Source: Acidimicrobiia bacterium
GTDB taxonomy: Bacteria; Actinomycetota; Acidimicrobiia; Acidimicrobiales; Bin134
Reading direction: 5' to 3'
DNA: 64,000 bases
NCBI GenBank assembly: GCA_009842675.1
Contig: VYEX01000002.1
Span: 7,592-71,591, forward strand
Shown here: positions 8,251-15,804 of the stretch, in pieces
Layout of the letters: each line of letters opens with the position of its first letter
How positions within the stretch are numbered: the stretch's first letter is position 1
The notes under the pieces: generated by a model
What the model saw: the letters and a program-made list of their open reading frames with translations, nothing else
The model's database searches: none
Told to the model about the DNA's origin: nothing
Translations under genes and position numbers: made by a program

Positions 8251-9758
8251 GCGTCTTCAGGGTTTAGTTCTTCCAGGGAGCGGCGCGTTGTTTCGGGGTA
8301 GTAGAGGAGTACAAGGATGGCGACGAGGATTGGGCCGGCTATGAGGATGGCGAACGCGGTGCCGTAGCCCCAGGCGTCGGCCATGAACCCGGCGACTGCG
8401 AGGCCGGCGGCACTGCCGGCGACACCGGCTACGCCGAGGAGTCCGTTGGACTCCGACCGGCGAATCGTGCCGAACATCTCGGCCCGGTACACCCCCAGCG
8501 TCGGCACAGTAGTGGCGGTCATGAGCGTTCCAATTGCGATCAGAACCCACATTGGCCATCCGGCCAGGGTGAAGTGCCAGAAGGCGAATAGTGCGCCGCC
8601 GCTCACACCGACGGAGGCGAGGACCCGTCGGCCCCGAAGGTCGGCCAGCTTGCCGGCGATGAGCATGCCCGGTCCCGCCGTCCAGGCGGTGAGCAGGGTG
8701 AACACCGTGATCTTGGTGGCGCTAAAGCCCCGTTCGTCACGCAGAAAGTCGTTTTGTAGTTGAGAGGCCGGTGCGGCGAACAGCAGCACGGCAAACGAGG
8801 TCACAGCCAGGAGCACCAATCGGAAGCGGTACTGCTGGGGTGGTCGGGTTCGGGGCTGTCGACGGGCGGTTTCGAACCGCTGGGATTCGGGCAACCGGCG
8901 GGCCGCGAACAACACCAGGGGCAGTCCAGCCAGCGCGAGGAGGAAACTGAGTCGCCACGCAGTGTCCCCCAGGTCGGCCAGGGGCACCGACCCGACGGCA
9001 ATTCCCGAGCCCAGCCCGGCGGCCAATCCCAGCATGGATGCCACAAAGGCCCGTGAGCCGGCGGGGGCTTCTTCGAGTGCGAACACAAAGATGAGCAGCG
9101 CCATGGCGTGGGACAGTCCCCGGGAAATTGCCTGGACCGCGGTCAGGGTGGCCAGGTTGGCCACCAGAGATGTCGCCGCTGAGGCCAAAATGGCACCTCC
9201 CGCCGCATAGAGCAGGGTGCGCCGCCGGCCCTTTCGATCGGCGAACGCGGCCACTGCCACCGTGATCAGGATGCTGAGCCGGATCAGCGACAGGGCGACG
9301 CCCGCAGCCGACTTGCTCTCTCCGAACTCCTCTCGGGCGAAGGTGATGGTTTGTCCGAGCAGGGTGCCCAAGAAACCGGCGATCACGGCCAGAGTGGCCA
9401 GCAACGCGACGATCCGGGCCTGTCGGGTGGTGAAACGGTCGGGGGGGTGCCACCAGGGCCACTCCCGTCCTTGGCGGAGGGCCCGGCTGAAGGGAATGGT
9501 GAAGAGCACCCACCAAACCGGGATTGCCAGGCGAAAGTCGAACTGTTCGGTGATCTCTACCTGATCAGAGCCCACCGGCTCGACGGTGACCGTGCGCTGG
9601 TATTGCGAGACCGGTCCCTCGGCGGCGGAAAAGACGGCGTCGCCCTCAGCGCGTTCCAAGACGATGTCGGCTCGAGGGGATAGCAGGCCGCGGGGGCCGT
9701 TCAGCACGCCATCGGCGGCATCGGTGCTCAGAACGCGACGAGAGATCACTCGGGGCAT
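8247..9758 (-). CDS. Major facilitator superfamily transporter
   Basis: About 503 residues with around twelve hydrophobic segments. The loop-2/3 signature appears as ADRKGRRRTLLY, and a second copy as GKLADLRGRRVLASVG after the sixth segment. The C-terminus ends with YYPETTRRSLEEL, typical of the sugar/metabolite:H+ symporter branch. The first 90 residues before the transmembrane region form a soluble extension (VEITEQFDF...) that looks like a small beta domain and is unusual for MFS proteins. I chose Met at 9758; the frame is open up to 9806. Convergent with the upstream hydrolase, with a 4-base overlap. Substrate unknown. Confidence 0.82.
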   Translation of the reverse strand: MPRVISRRVLSTDAADGVLNGPRGLLSPRADIVLERAEGDAVFSAAEGPVSQYQRTVTVEPVGSDQVEITEQFDFRLAIPVWWVLFTIPFSRALRQGREWPWWHPPDRFTTRQARIVALLATLAVIAGFLGTLLGQTITFAREEFGESKSAAGVALSLIRLSILITVAVAAFADRKGRRRTLLYAAGGAILASAATSLVANLATLTAVQAISRGLSHAMALLIFVFALEEAPAGSRAFVASMLGLAAGLGSGIAVGSVPLADLGDTAWRLSFLLALAGLPLVLFAARRLPESQRFETARRQPRTRPPQQYRFRLVLLAVTSFAVLLFAAPASQLQNDFLRDERGFSATKITVFTLLTAWTAGPGMLIAGKLADLRGRRVLASVGVSGGALFAFWHFTLAGWPMWVLIAIGTLMTATTVPTLGVYRAEMFGTIRRSESNGLLGVAGVAGSAAGLAVAGFMADAWGYGTAFAILIAGPILVAILVLLYYPETTRRSLEELNPEDA

Positions 9759-9847
9759 GGGCTGGGGGCAGCTTACTTTTGTTGAGGCTCCGCCCCGCGA
9801 CCTCACCTTGACTGTGCTGGCGACGGCGTGGGGACCATACTTGTCGG

Positions 9848-11140
9848 GTGGAGCGAGGCCATCAGGAGGACTTCGATCGGCAGGACCGCATTGAGGTGCG
9901 GGCCAATGGTCCTCTAGAGGGCACAGTGGCCATTGGCGGGGCCAAAAACTCGGTGCTGAAGCTTATGGCTGCCTGCCTGCTCACGGAGGGCACTTTTGTG
10001 ATCCGCAATGTGCCCGACATCCACGATGTGGCGGTGATGGCCGACGTGCTGCGGGCCATGGGGGTCTCTGTTAGCCGGGTGGACGACGCCCTCACCATTG
10101 AACGCCCCGAGGCCTTAATCCCCGAGGCGCCCTATGCGCTGACCGAGCAGCTACGAGCTTCCACGGCGGTCTTGGGACCCCTGCTGGCCGGGATCGGGCA
10201 TGCCCGGGTGGCCTTGCCCGGAGGAGACGATTTCGGCCCTCGGCCCATCGACATGCACATTGCCGGACTGGAGGCCATCGGCTGTCGGTTCGAGATTTCC
10301 GGCGGGGACGTCTACGCCACTGCCGACAACCTGGTGGGCAACTCAGTGCTGCTGGAGTATCCCAGCGTGGGAGCCACCGAGAATGTGATGATGGCTGCCG
10401 TCCGGGCCAAGGGGACCACGGTCATCGACAACGCCGCCCGGGAACCGGAGATTGCCGACCTGGCCGGATTCTTGAACCACATGGGTGGCCATGTACTCGG
10501 GGCAGGTACGTCCACCATCACGGTGGAGGGGGTAGATGAGCTCCGCCCGGTGGAGTACACGGTGGTGAGCGACCGGATCGAAGCCGCCACCTTCTTGGCT
10601 GCTCTCGGTGTGGCCACCGGCGAGGTCACCCTGGTGGGTGCCCGCCTCGACCATATGGCGATACTGTGCCGCAAGCTGGGCGAGATGGGGGTGCGGACCT
10701 CGTCTGATCCCGATGGTGTTTGGGCCATGTGCAGCGGCCGCCTCCGTTCCGCCGATGTGTCCACGCTGCCCTATCCCGGCCTGCCCACCGACTGCAAGCC
10801 GCTGCTGGTGGCCATGTTGTCGGTGGCCGAAGGGGTGGGGATCGTTACTGAGAACCTGTTCTCAGGCCGGTTTCGCTATGTGGACGAGCTGGTGCGGATG
10901 GGTGCCGATATCCGCACCGAGGGCCACCACGCGGTGATCCGGGGCGTGGACCGGCTCAGCGGGGCGCCGGTGCGGGCGTCCGACATCCGGGCGGGGGCGG
11001 CGCTGGTGGTGGCCGGACTGGCCGCCGACGGTGTCACCGTGGTGTCCGACCCCCACCACATTGACCGGGGCTACGAGGATTTCGCCGGCAAGCTCAGCGT
11101 TCTTGGGGCTGACGTCCGCCACGAGAAGCTCGGCGATTAG
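9848..11140 (+). CDS. murA: UDP-N-acetylglucosamine 1-carboxyvinyltransferase (MurA) with Asp at the fosfomycin-target position
   Basis: 430 residues, normal for MurA. The enzyme transfers the enolpyruvyl group of PEP to UDP-GlcNAc, the first committed step of peptidoglycan synthesis. The substrate-binding GGAKNSVLK motif (Lys33, Asn34) is near the N-terminus, and EYPSVGATEN and PGLPTDCKP are conserved. The loop that carries Cys115 in E. coli reads GGDDFGPRPID here, so residue 127 is Asp. That is the same change known from Mycobacterium and Chlamydia MurA, which makes the enzyme insensitive to fosfomycin. The GTG at 9848 is the only credible start. The gene overlaps a small minus-strand reading frame at its 3' end. 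Confidence 0.95.
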   Translation: MERGHQEDFDRQDRIEVRANGPLEGTVAIGGAKNSVLKLMAACLLTEGTFVIRNVPDIHDVAVMADVLRAMGVSVSRVDDALTIERPEALIPEAPYALTEQLRASTAVLGPLLAGIGHARVALPGGDDFGPRPIDMHIAGLEAIGCRFEISGGDVYATADNLVGNSVLLEYPSVGATENVMMAAVRAKGTTVIDNAAREPEIADLAGFLNHMGGHVLGAGTSTITVEGVDELRPVEYTVVSDRIEAATFLAALGVATGEVTLVGARLDHMAILCRKLGEMGVRTSSDPDGVWAMCSGRLRSADVSTLPYPGLPTDCKPLLVAMLSVAEGVGIVTENLFSGRFRYVDELVRMGADIRTEGHHAVIRGVDRLSGAPVRASDIRAGAALVVAGLAADGVTVVSDPHHIDRGYEDFAGKLSVLGADVRHEKLGD

Positions 11141-11240
11141 CCAGGAACAGCAGGCCGGCCAGCAGAGCCAACGGCGCGGCCACTAAGAGAATCTCGTCCC
11201 AGCCTCCCTGGTGGGCCAGCAGTTCCGCCAGCACTCTCAT
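11094..11240 (-). CDS. Small membrane protein, 48 residues
   Basis: The frame starts at the ATG at 11238-11240 and ends with TGA at 11094-11096. It encodes a 48-residue protein with a short amphipathic start (MRVLAELLAHQGGWDE), one hydrophobic segment (ILLVAAPLALLAGLLFLA) and a basic tail (NRRASRGGRQPQER). This topology is common among conserved small actinobacterial membrane proteins. It overlaps the last 47 bases of murA in antisense. There is no homology evidence from sequence alone; the call rests on the clean membrane-protein composition and on the frame filling an otherwise empty gap. Function unknown. Confidence 0.5.
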   Translation of the reverse strand: MRVLAELLAHQGGWDEILLVAAPLALLAGLLFLANRRASRGGRQPQER

Positions 11241-11329
11241 AAGGCCGAGTCTGCCAGACCACCGTCGAGCAGAGGAATGGGATCGGTGTCAAGGTTGGCT
11301 ATTGGGCCTCTTGCTGAGACAATAGGGGC

Positions 11330-11593
11330 GTGGAGCAAGCCGTCGCCCAGGTGATTGAGGCCATTCGCCCCGCGGTGCAGGCCGATGACGGGGACATCTT
11401 CCTTAGGGGAGTGGACGAGGAAACCGGCGTGGTCAGCGTTGAGCTCGTAGGCGCATGTGTGAGCTGCCCCGCGTCCACCGTGACGCTCAAGGCTGGAGTC
11501 GAGCGGATCCTCAAAGACCGGGTCGATGGGGTCACCGAGGTGGTGAACGTGGGCCAGAACCTGCTGAGCGACGGCTCGCCGGTGGGCCTGTAG
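11330..11593 (+). CDS. NifU C-terminal-domain iron-sulfur scaffold protein
   Basis: 87 residues forming a single NifU-like domain with the CVSC motif (CxxC) that binds a labile Fe-S cluster. Such proteins (NfuA/Nfu type) act as scaffolds or carriers in Fe-S cluster biogenesis. The GTG start at 11330 follows a purine-rich stretch and fits the family N-terminus (IEAIRPAVQADDGDI). A cysteine desulfurase lies 1.9 kb downstream on the same strand. Rhomboid begins 22 bases after the stop. Confidence 0.9.
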   Translation: MEQAVAQVIEAIRPAVQADDGDIFLRGVDEETGVVSVELVGACVSCPASTVTLKAGVERILKDRVDGVTEVVNVGQNLLSDGSPVGL

Positions 11594-11615
11594 TCGCCTC
11601 CGACTTCGCTCCAGC

Positions 11616-12311
11616 ATGGTCCCGCAGCGAACCGATACCTGGTACGTCAGCTATGGGCTGATAGCCGTCAACGTGGTGGTGTTCATCGTGGGTGTGGCCA
11701 TGGGCGACAGCCTGGGTGGCGGGGGCGATGAAGTCGGTCTCGTTTACCGAGCGGCCACGCTGGGAGGGAACATCGAGTACCTGAACGAGTGGTGGCGGGT
11801 GTTCACCGGGGGATTCTTGCACCACGGGGTATTCCATCTCGGGGTGAACATGTTCTCGCTCTACATCCTGGGCCTGGCCCTAGAGCGATCCTTGGGGAAG
11901 GTCTCGTTTACGGCGGTGTACTTGTCCTCGCTGGTAAGCGGTTCGTTCGGAGCATTGATCGAGGCGCCCAACTCGCTGGTTGCCGGGGCATCGGGGGCCA
12001 TTTTCGGATTGATGGGCGCCTATGTCGCCCTTTCGCTGGCTCAAGGGGTGGGGTTGTTCCAGACTCCGATAGGGCCGATTCTCGCCATCAATCTGGTGAT
12101 CAGCTTCACCGTTCGGTCGGTTTCGCTGGGTGGCCACATCGGTGGCCTCATCGGCGGCTTCATTGTGGGAGCAGCCGCTGCTCAGGCCATCCGCCGACAG
12201 CAGCACACCACCGTGATCCCGGTGCTTGCCGCGGCAGTGGTAGCCGGGGCTTCCTTTGTCGGCGCCTTATGGGCTGCCAGCCGATCCAACGTGGTTCTTT
12301 TGCTCAGCTAG
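11616..12311 (+). CDS. Rhomboid family intramembrane serine protease
   Basis: 231 residues with six or seven hydrophobic segments. The catalytic Ser motif GASGAIFG, the HLGVNMFSL segment with its conserved Asn, and the catalytic His in SLGGHIGGLIGG are all present, so it is predicted active. Rhomboids cleave transmembrane segments of single-pass proteins inside the membrane; the substrate is unknown. The stop lies in a CTAG shared with the stop of the convergent SRPBCC gene. Confidence 0.92.
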   Translation: MVPQRTDTWYVSYGLIAVNVVVFIVGVAMGDSLGGGGDEVGLVYRAATLGGNIEYLNEWWRVFTGGFLHHGVFHLGVNMFSLYILGLALERSLGKVSFTAVYLSSLVSGSFGALIEAPNSLVAGASGAIFGLMGAYVALSLAQGVGLFQTPIGPILAINLVISFTVRSVSLGGHIGGLIGGFIVGAAAAQAIRRQQHTTVIPVLAAAVVAGASFVGALWAASRSNVVLLLS

Positions 12312-12742
12312 GCGAACTGGGCTCGCAGCGTCTTCAGATTGCGGCGCCACACCCACTCGAGGATGCGGGCCCCAACGATGTCGCCCAATATGCCACCCAT
12401 CCACCAGGGGAATTGAAGTTCCTCGGTCCAGCAGAATTCGGTTCGATCGGTGCCTGCCGGCGCGAGGGTGAAGCGCCCCTCGCCGGTGACCAATCCGGTG
12501 TGGCGCACGCCGATGGCCTCCTTCTCGGCCCATTCGGTGACCACCATGGTGTCGTTGAGGCGGAGCGGCCCGACCTTGGTGAGGCACTCGAAAGCGGTGC
12601 CCACCCCCTCGGTCTGGTCGCCCTGGAAGGAAATCGACTCGGCGTCGGCCATCCACTCAGTGTGGCTGTCGATGTGGCGCACGTATTCCCACACGGCGTC
12701 GATGGGCGCCTCGATGGTGGTGGAAACCCTGATCCTGGCCAT
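12308..12742 (-). CDS. SRPBCC (START-like) family protein
   Basis: 144 residues. The sequence has the polyketide-cyclase/START-like pattern: a first strand with I(E)AP(I)DAVW, then W(M)ADAESI, and a long C-terminal helix (ILEWVWRRNLKTLRAQF). Such proteins bind hydrophobic ligands in a deep cavity. No catalytic residue can be named. It is transcribed divergently from the DsbA-like gene at 12807 and convergently with rhomboid. Confidence 0.8.
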   Translation of the reverse strand: MARIRVSTTIEAPIDAVWEYVRHIDSHTEWMADAESISFQGDQTEGVGTAFECLTKVGPLRLNDTMVVTEWAEKEAIGVRHTGLVTGEGRFTLAPAGTDRTEFCWTEELQFPWWMGGILGDIVGARILEWVWRRNLKTLRAQFA

Positions 12743-12806
12743 TGACAGTCATTCTAAAAGTGGTCTGTGGGGAGAATCGCACTCGTCAGACCGTAGAATT
12801 CAGGCC

Positions 12807-13463
12807 ATGTCCGATGCCGACATCGAGTTTTTCTGGGATCCGATCTGCCCCTTCGCATGGCTCACTTCCCGGTGGGTGACCGATGTCGCCCGCCAGCGGG
12901 AATACGAAGTGGACTGGCGGCTGATCTGTTTGTCGATCCTCAACGAGGACAGCGACTACGACAATTTCCCTGAGGGCTATCGGGATTTGCACAACAAGGG
13001 CCGGCGCATGTTGCGGGTGGCCCAGGCGGTGCGCAACCAGCACGGCCCGGCGGCGGCCGGTGACCTGTACACCGCCTACGGTTCCACCATCTGGAATCCC
13101 GATGCCGACATTCGCTCGGCCATAGGAGAGGTGGCTTCCGACGGGCACTTGGCGGCTGCACTGGAAATGGCCGGCCTATCGCCCGAGCCGTTGCGGGCTG
13201 CCGAGGACGAGTCGTTGGATGATGCGCTGCGGGACTCCACCGAAGAGGCGCTGAGCCGTACCGGGCGGGATGTGGGAACTCCGATCATCACCTTCCACCA
13301 CAACGGAGGCTCCACGTCTTTCTTCGGGCCGGTGGTGAGCCAAGTGCCACCCACAGAGGAGGCGGTGCGGCTGTGGGACGCGGTGGTGACGCTGGCCGAG
13401 TGGCCGTCGTTCGCCGAGCTCAAGCGCTCCCGGCGCGACGATCTGGTATTCCCCTCGGTGTAG
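12807..13463 (+). CDS. DsbA-like protein of the mycothiol-dependent nitroreductase (Rv2466c) family, single-Cys active site
   Basis: 218 residues. The N-terminus FFWDPICPFAWLTSRW matches the Rv2466c-type thioredoxin-fold family, in which a CPWC motif uses mycothiol to reduce nitro compounds and mixed disulfides. Here the motif is CPFA: Cys14 is kept and the second Cys is Ala17, so it can work only as a monothiol enzyme. The C-terminal GTPIITFHHNGGSTSFFGPVVS fits the family cis-Pro loop. I chose the ATG at 12807 because the fold starts directly there; the longer upstream frame overlaps the SRPBCC gene. Cytoplasmic; no signal peptide. Confidence 0.85.
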   Translation: MSDADIEFFWDPICPFAWLTSRWVTDVARQREYEVDWRLICLSILNEDSDYDNFPEGYRDLHNKGRRMLRVAQAVRNQHGPAAAGDLYTAYGSTIWNPDADIRSAIGEVASDGHLAAALEMAGLSPEPLRAAEDESLDDALRDSTEEALSRTGRDVGTPIITFHHNGGSTSFFGPVVSQVPPTEEAVRLWDAVVTLAEWPSFAELKRSRRDDLVFPSV

Positions 13464-13479
13464 GTGAGGGATGGTTGTC

Positions 13480-14622
13480 ATGGCATCTGAGGCGATCGCC
13501 TATCTGGACAACGCAGCCTCCACCCCGCTGTGCTCCGAGGCGGTGGAGGCCATGGCGCCGTTGCATCGGGAGCTGTATGCCAATCCGACTGGGGCGCACC
13601 GGATGGCCCGGGACACCCGTCGCCAGATCGACGATGCCCGCGACGTGATGGCCGAGGCCCTGGGTTCGGAGCCCGGGGAGATCGTGTTCACCGGCGGGGG
13701 CACCGAGGGCGACAATCTGGCGGTGGTGGGTCGGCACATGAGGGTCGGCGGGGTGACGGTGTGCTCGGCCATTGAGCACCATGCGGTGCTGGAGCCGGTA
13801 GAGCATCTGGGTGGTCGGGTAGTGGCGGTGGATGCGGTCGGGGTCATTGACCTGGACGGATTGGCCGAAGCGCTCGATGAGAGCGTGACTGTGGTATCGG
13901 TGATGTTGGCCAACAACGAGACCGGTATGGTCCAACCCTTGAGCCAAGTGGCGGAATTGGTCCGCTCGCTGGCTCCCAATGCCGTGCTTCACACCGACGC
14001 GGTGCAGGCCTTTCCCTGGCTGGACGTGGCTTCGCTGGCCGCGGGTGCCGATCTGATCTCGGTGAGCGCCCATAAGTTCGGCGGTCCCAAGGGGGTGGGT
14101 GCGACGGTGGTTCGCGACGGCGTGGAGCTGTCGCCGCTGCTGCTGGGCGGCGGACAGGAGCGAGGGCTGCGGTCGGGCACCCACAATGCGGCAGGAATCG
14201 CCGGCATGGCCGCCGCCGCCGAGGTGGTGCTGAAGACCCGGGCCGAGCAGGTGGTGCGGCTGGCCGGATTGCGGGATCGACTGGTGGACGGTGTGCTGGG
14301 CGCGGTGGAAGGCACCGTGGAGACCGGCCGGCGGTCCGGAAAGGTGGCCGGGTCGGCCCACCTGTGCTTTGAGGGCATTGAGTCGGAGGCGCTGCTGTTT
14401 CTGCTGGAAGATGCCGGGGTGTACGCGTCGGCGGCGTCCTCTTGCTCCAGCGGGGCGCAGGATCCATCCCATGTGCTGGCCGCCATGGGCTACGACCGAA
14501 TGCTGGCCGGGGGATCGCTGCGGCTATCGCTGGGCTATGAGACCGCCGACGCCGATATCGACCGGGCGCTGGCTGTTATTCCTGACGCGGTGGCCCGGCT
14601 GCGGGCCTACGGCAAGGGCTAG
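13480..14622 (+). CDS. Cysteine desulfurase (NifS/IscS family)
   Basis: About 380 residues. PLP-dependent enzyme that removes sulfur from cysteine as an enzyme-bound persulfide. It shows the N-terminal YLDNAASTPL, EHHAVLEP, the HTDAVQA aspartate motif, the Schiff-base Lys in SAHKFGGPKG and the catalytic Cys loop (SAASSCSSG). I placed the start at the ATG at 13480, 9 bases after a GAGGG motif; the in-frame ATG at 13471 abuts that motif. The next gene, mnmA, starts 17 bases after the stop. That supports a role in supplying sulfur for tRNA 2-thiouridine, besides Fe-S clusters. Confidence 0.93.
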   Translation: MASEAIAYLDNAASTPLCSEAVEAMAPLHRELYANPTGAHRMARDTRRQIDDARDVMAEALGSEPGEIVFTGGGTEGDNLAVVGRHMRVGGVTVCSAIEHHAVLEPVEHLGGRVVAVDAVGVIDLDGLAEALDESVTVVSVMLANNETGMVQPLSQVAELVRSLAPNAVLHTDAVQAFPWLDVASLAAGADLISVSAHKFGGPKGVGATVVRDGVELSPLLLGGGQERGLRSGTHNAAGIAGMAAAAEVVLKTRAEQVVRLAGLRDRLVDGVLGAVEGTVETGRRSGKVAGSAHLCFEGIESEALLFLLEDAGVYASAASSCSSGAQDPSHVLAAMGYDRMLAGGSLRLSLGYETADADIDRALAVIPDAVARLRAYGKG

Positions 14623-14639
14623 GGGAAAGGGCCGAAGCG

Positions 14640-15668
14640 ATGCGGGTTTTGGCGGCGATGTCGGGGGGCGTGGACTCCTCGGTGGCGGCCGCCATGCTGG
14701 CCGAACAGGGCCACGAGGTGGTCGGAGTAACCCTCAAACTCTGGGGTGGTGAGTCGGACACCGGATGCTGCTCGGTGTCGGATGTGGAGGACGCCCGCCG
14801 GGTGGCCGACCTCTTGGGTTTGCAGCACCATGTGTTTAATTTCGGCGATGCCTTCGACCAGCGGGTGGTGGCTCCGTATGTTGACGACCACGCCGTTGGG
14901 CTGACGCCCAACCCCTGCATCGAGTGCAACCGCCACATCAAATTCGACAAGCTGATGGTGCGAGCGGAGGCTCTGGGGTTCGATGCGGTGGCCACCGGCC
15001 ATCACGCTCGCCTTGAAACGGCCGGCGGCGGGTTCCGGGTGCGGCGGGGGGTGGATGACGCCAAGGACCAGTCCTATGTGCTCTACATGCTGGGTCAGCA
15101 GCAGATGGCTCGGATGATGTTGCCAATCGGCCACTTGACCAAAGCCGAGGTACGAGAGCGGGCCGCCGCCCTCGGACTGCGGAACTCGGCCAAACCCGAC
15201 AGCCAGGACGTGTGCTTCATTGCCAACCGGTCCGGGGGACGGCAGGGCTTTCTGTCGCGTCGCTTGGGCGAGTCGCCCGCCACCGTGGTGGACACCGATG
15301 GGACGGAGCTGAGCACCGTTGAGGCGGTGCAGGCAGTGACCATCGGCCAGCGCCGAGGCCTCAACCTGGGCGGCACCGACGAGCCCCGGTATGTGACCGA
15401 TGTGGACATTGCCGCGGGCCGGGTGACGGTTGGTCGCCGCGACGACCTCTACACCCCCACCCAGGACGTGACCGGCATCCAGTGGGCCGACAACCCGGTG
15501 GATGGTCTGGTCGACGTCCAGGTAAGCGCCCACGGAACCCCCGCGGTCGCGGTAGTGGACCATTCAGGCAGAGTTGACTGGGAAGAGCCCCAGCGCCGAG
15601 TAGCCCCCGGCCAGGCGGTGGTCTTCTACCAGGGCGATCTGGTAGTTGGAGGAGCGGTAGCGGCCTGA
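14640..15668 (+). CDS. mnmA: tRNA-specific 2-thiouridylase MnmA
   Basis: 342 residues. The PP-loop SGGVDSS at the N-terminus activates uridine 34 of tRNA by adenylation. The two sulfur-relay cysteines lie in the NPCIECN and DVCFI segments. The C-terminal beta-barrel domain (TIGQRRGLNLGG) is complete. It modifies wobble uridine of Lys, Glu and Gln tRNAs, with sulfur from the adjacent cysteine desulfurase. It is the last chromosomal housekeeping gene before the defence island. Confidence 0.96.
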   Translation: MRVLAAMSGGVDSSVAAAMLAEQGHEVVGVTLKLWGGESDTGCCSVSDVEDARRVADLLGLQHHVFNFGDAFDQRVVAPYVDDHAVGLTPNPCIECNRHIKFDKLMVRAEALGFDAVATGHHARLETAGGGFRVRRGVDDAKDQSYVLYMLGQQQMARMMLPIGHLTKAEVRERAAALGLRNSAKPDSQDVCFIANRSGGRQGFLSRRLGESPATVVDTDGTELSTVEAVQAVTIGQRRGLNLGGTDEPRYVTDVDIAAGRVTVGRRDDLYTPTQDVTGIQWADNPVDGLVDVQVSAHGTPAVAVVDHSGRVDWEEPQRRVAPGQAVVFYQGDLVVGGAVAA

Positions 15669-15804
15669 GTGGGTAGCCGTCACCAACGCGTCCTATTCCA
15701 AAACGTGACGCAGTAGTAGGCAAGCCTGCTCCTGTAAAGTTCCGTTGCTTTCTGGAAGGATGAATGGATGCGCGAATCCGGCGAAAGGCAGGCCGCAGAA
15801 GGAA

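Noticed and set aside
9806-9847. TTGACT/CATACT promoter directly upstream of murA
   Set aside because: The spacing between the two boxes is about 22 bases, too long for a standard sigma-70-type promoter.
13471-15668. CRISPR-like or mobile-element repeats flanking the island
   Set aside because: No regularly spaced repeats, transposase or terminal inverted repeats were seen on either side.
15669-15804. tRNA or attachment site at the left edge of the defence island
   Set aside because: No cloverleaf and no matching direct repeat at the right edge was seen.
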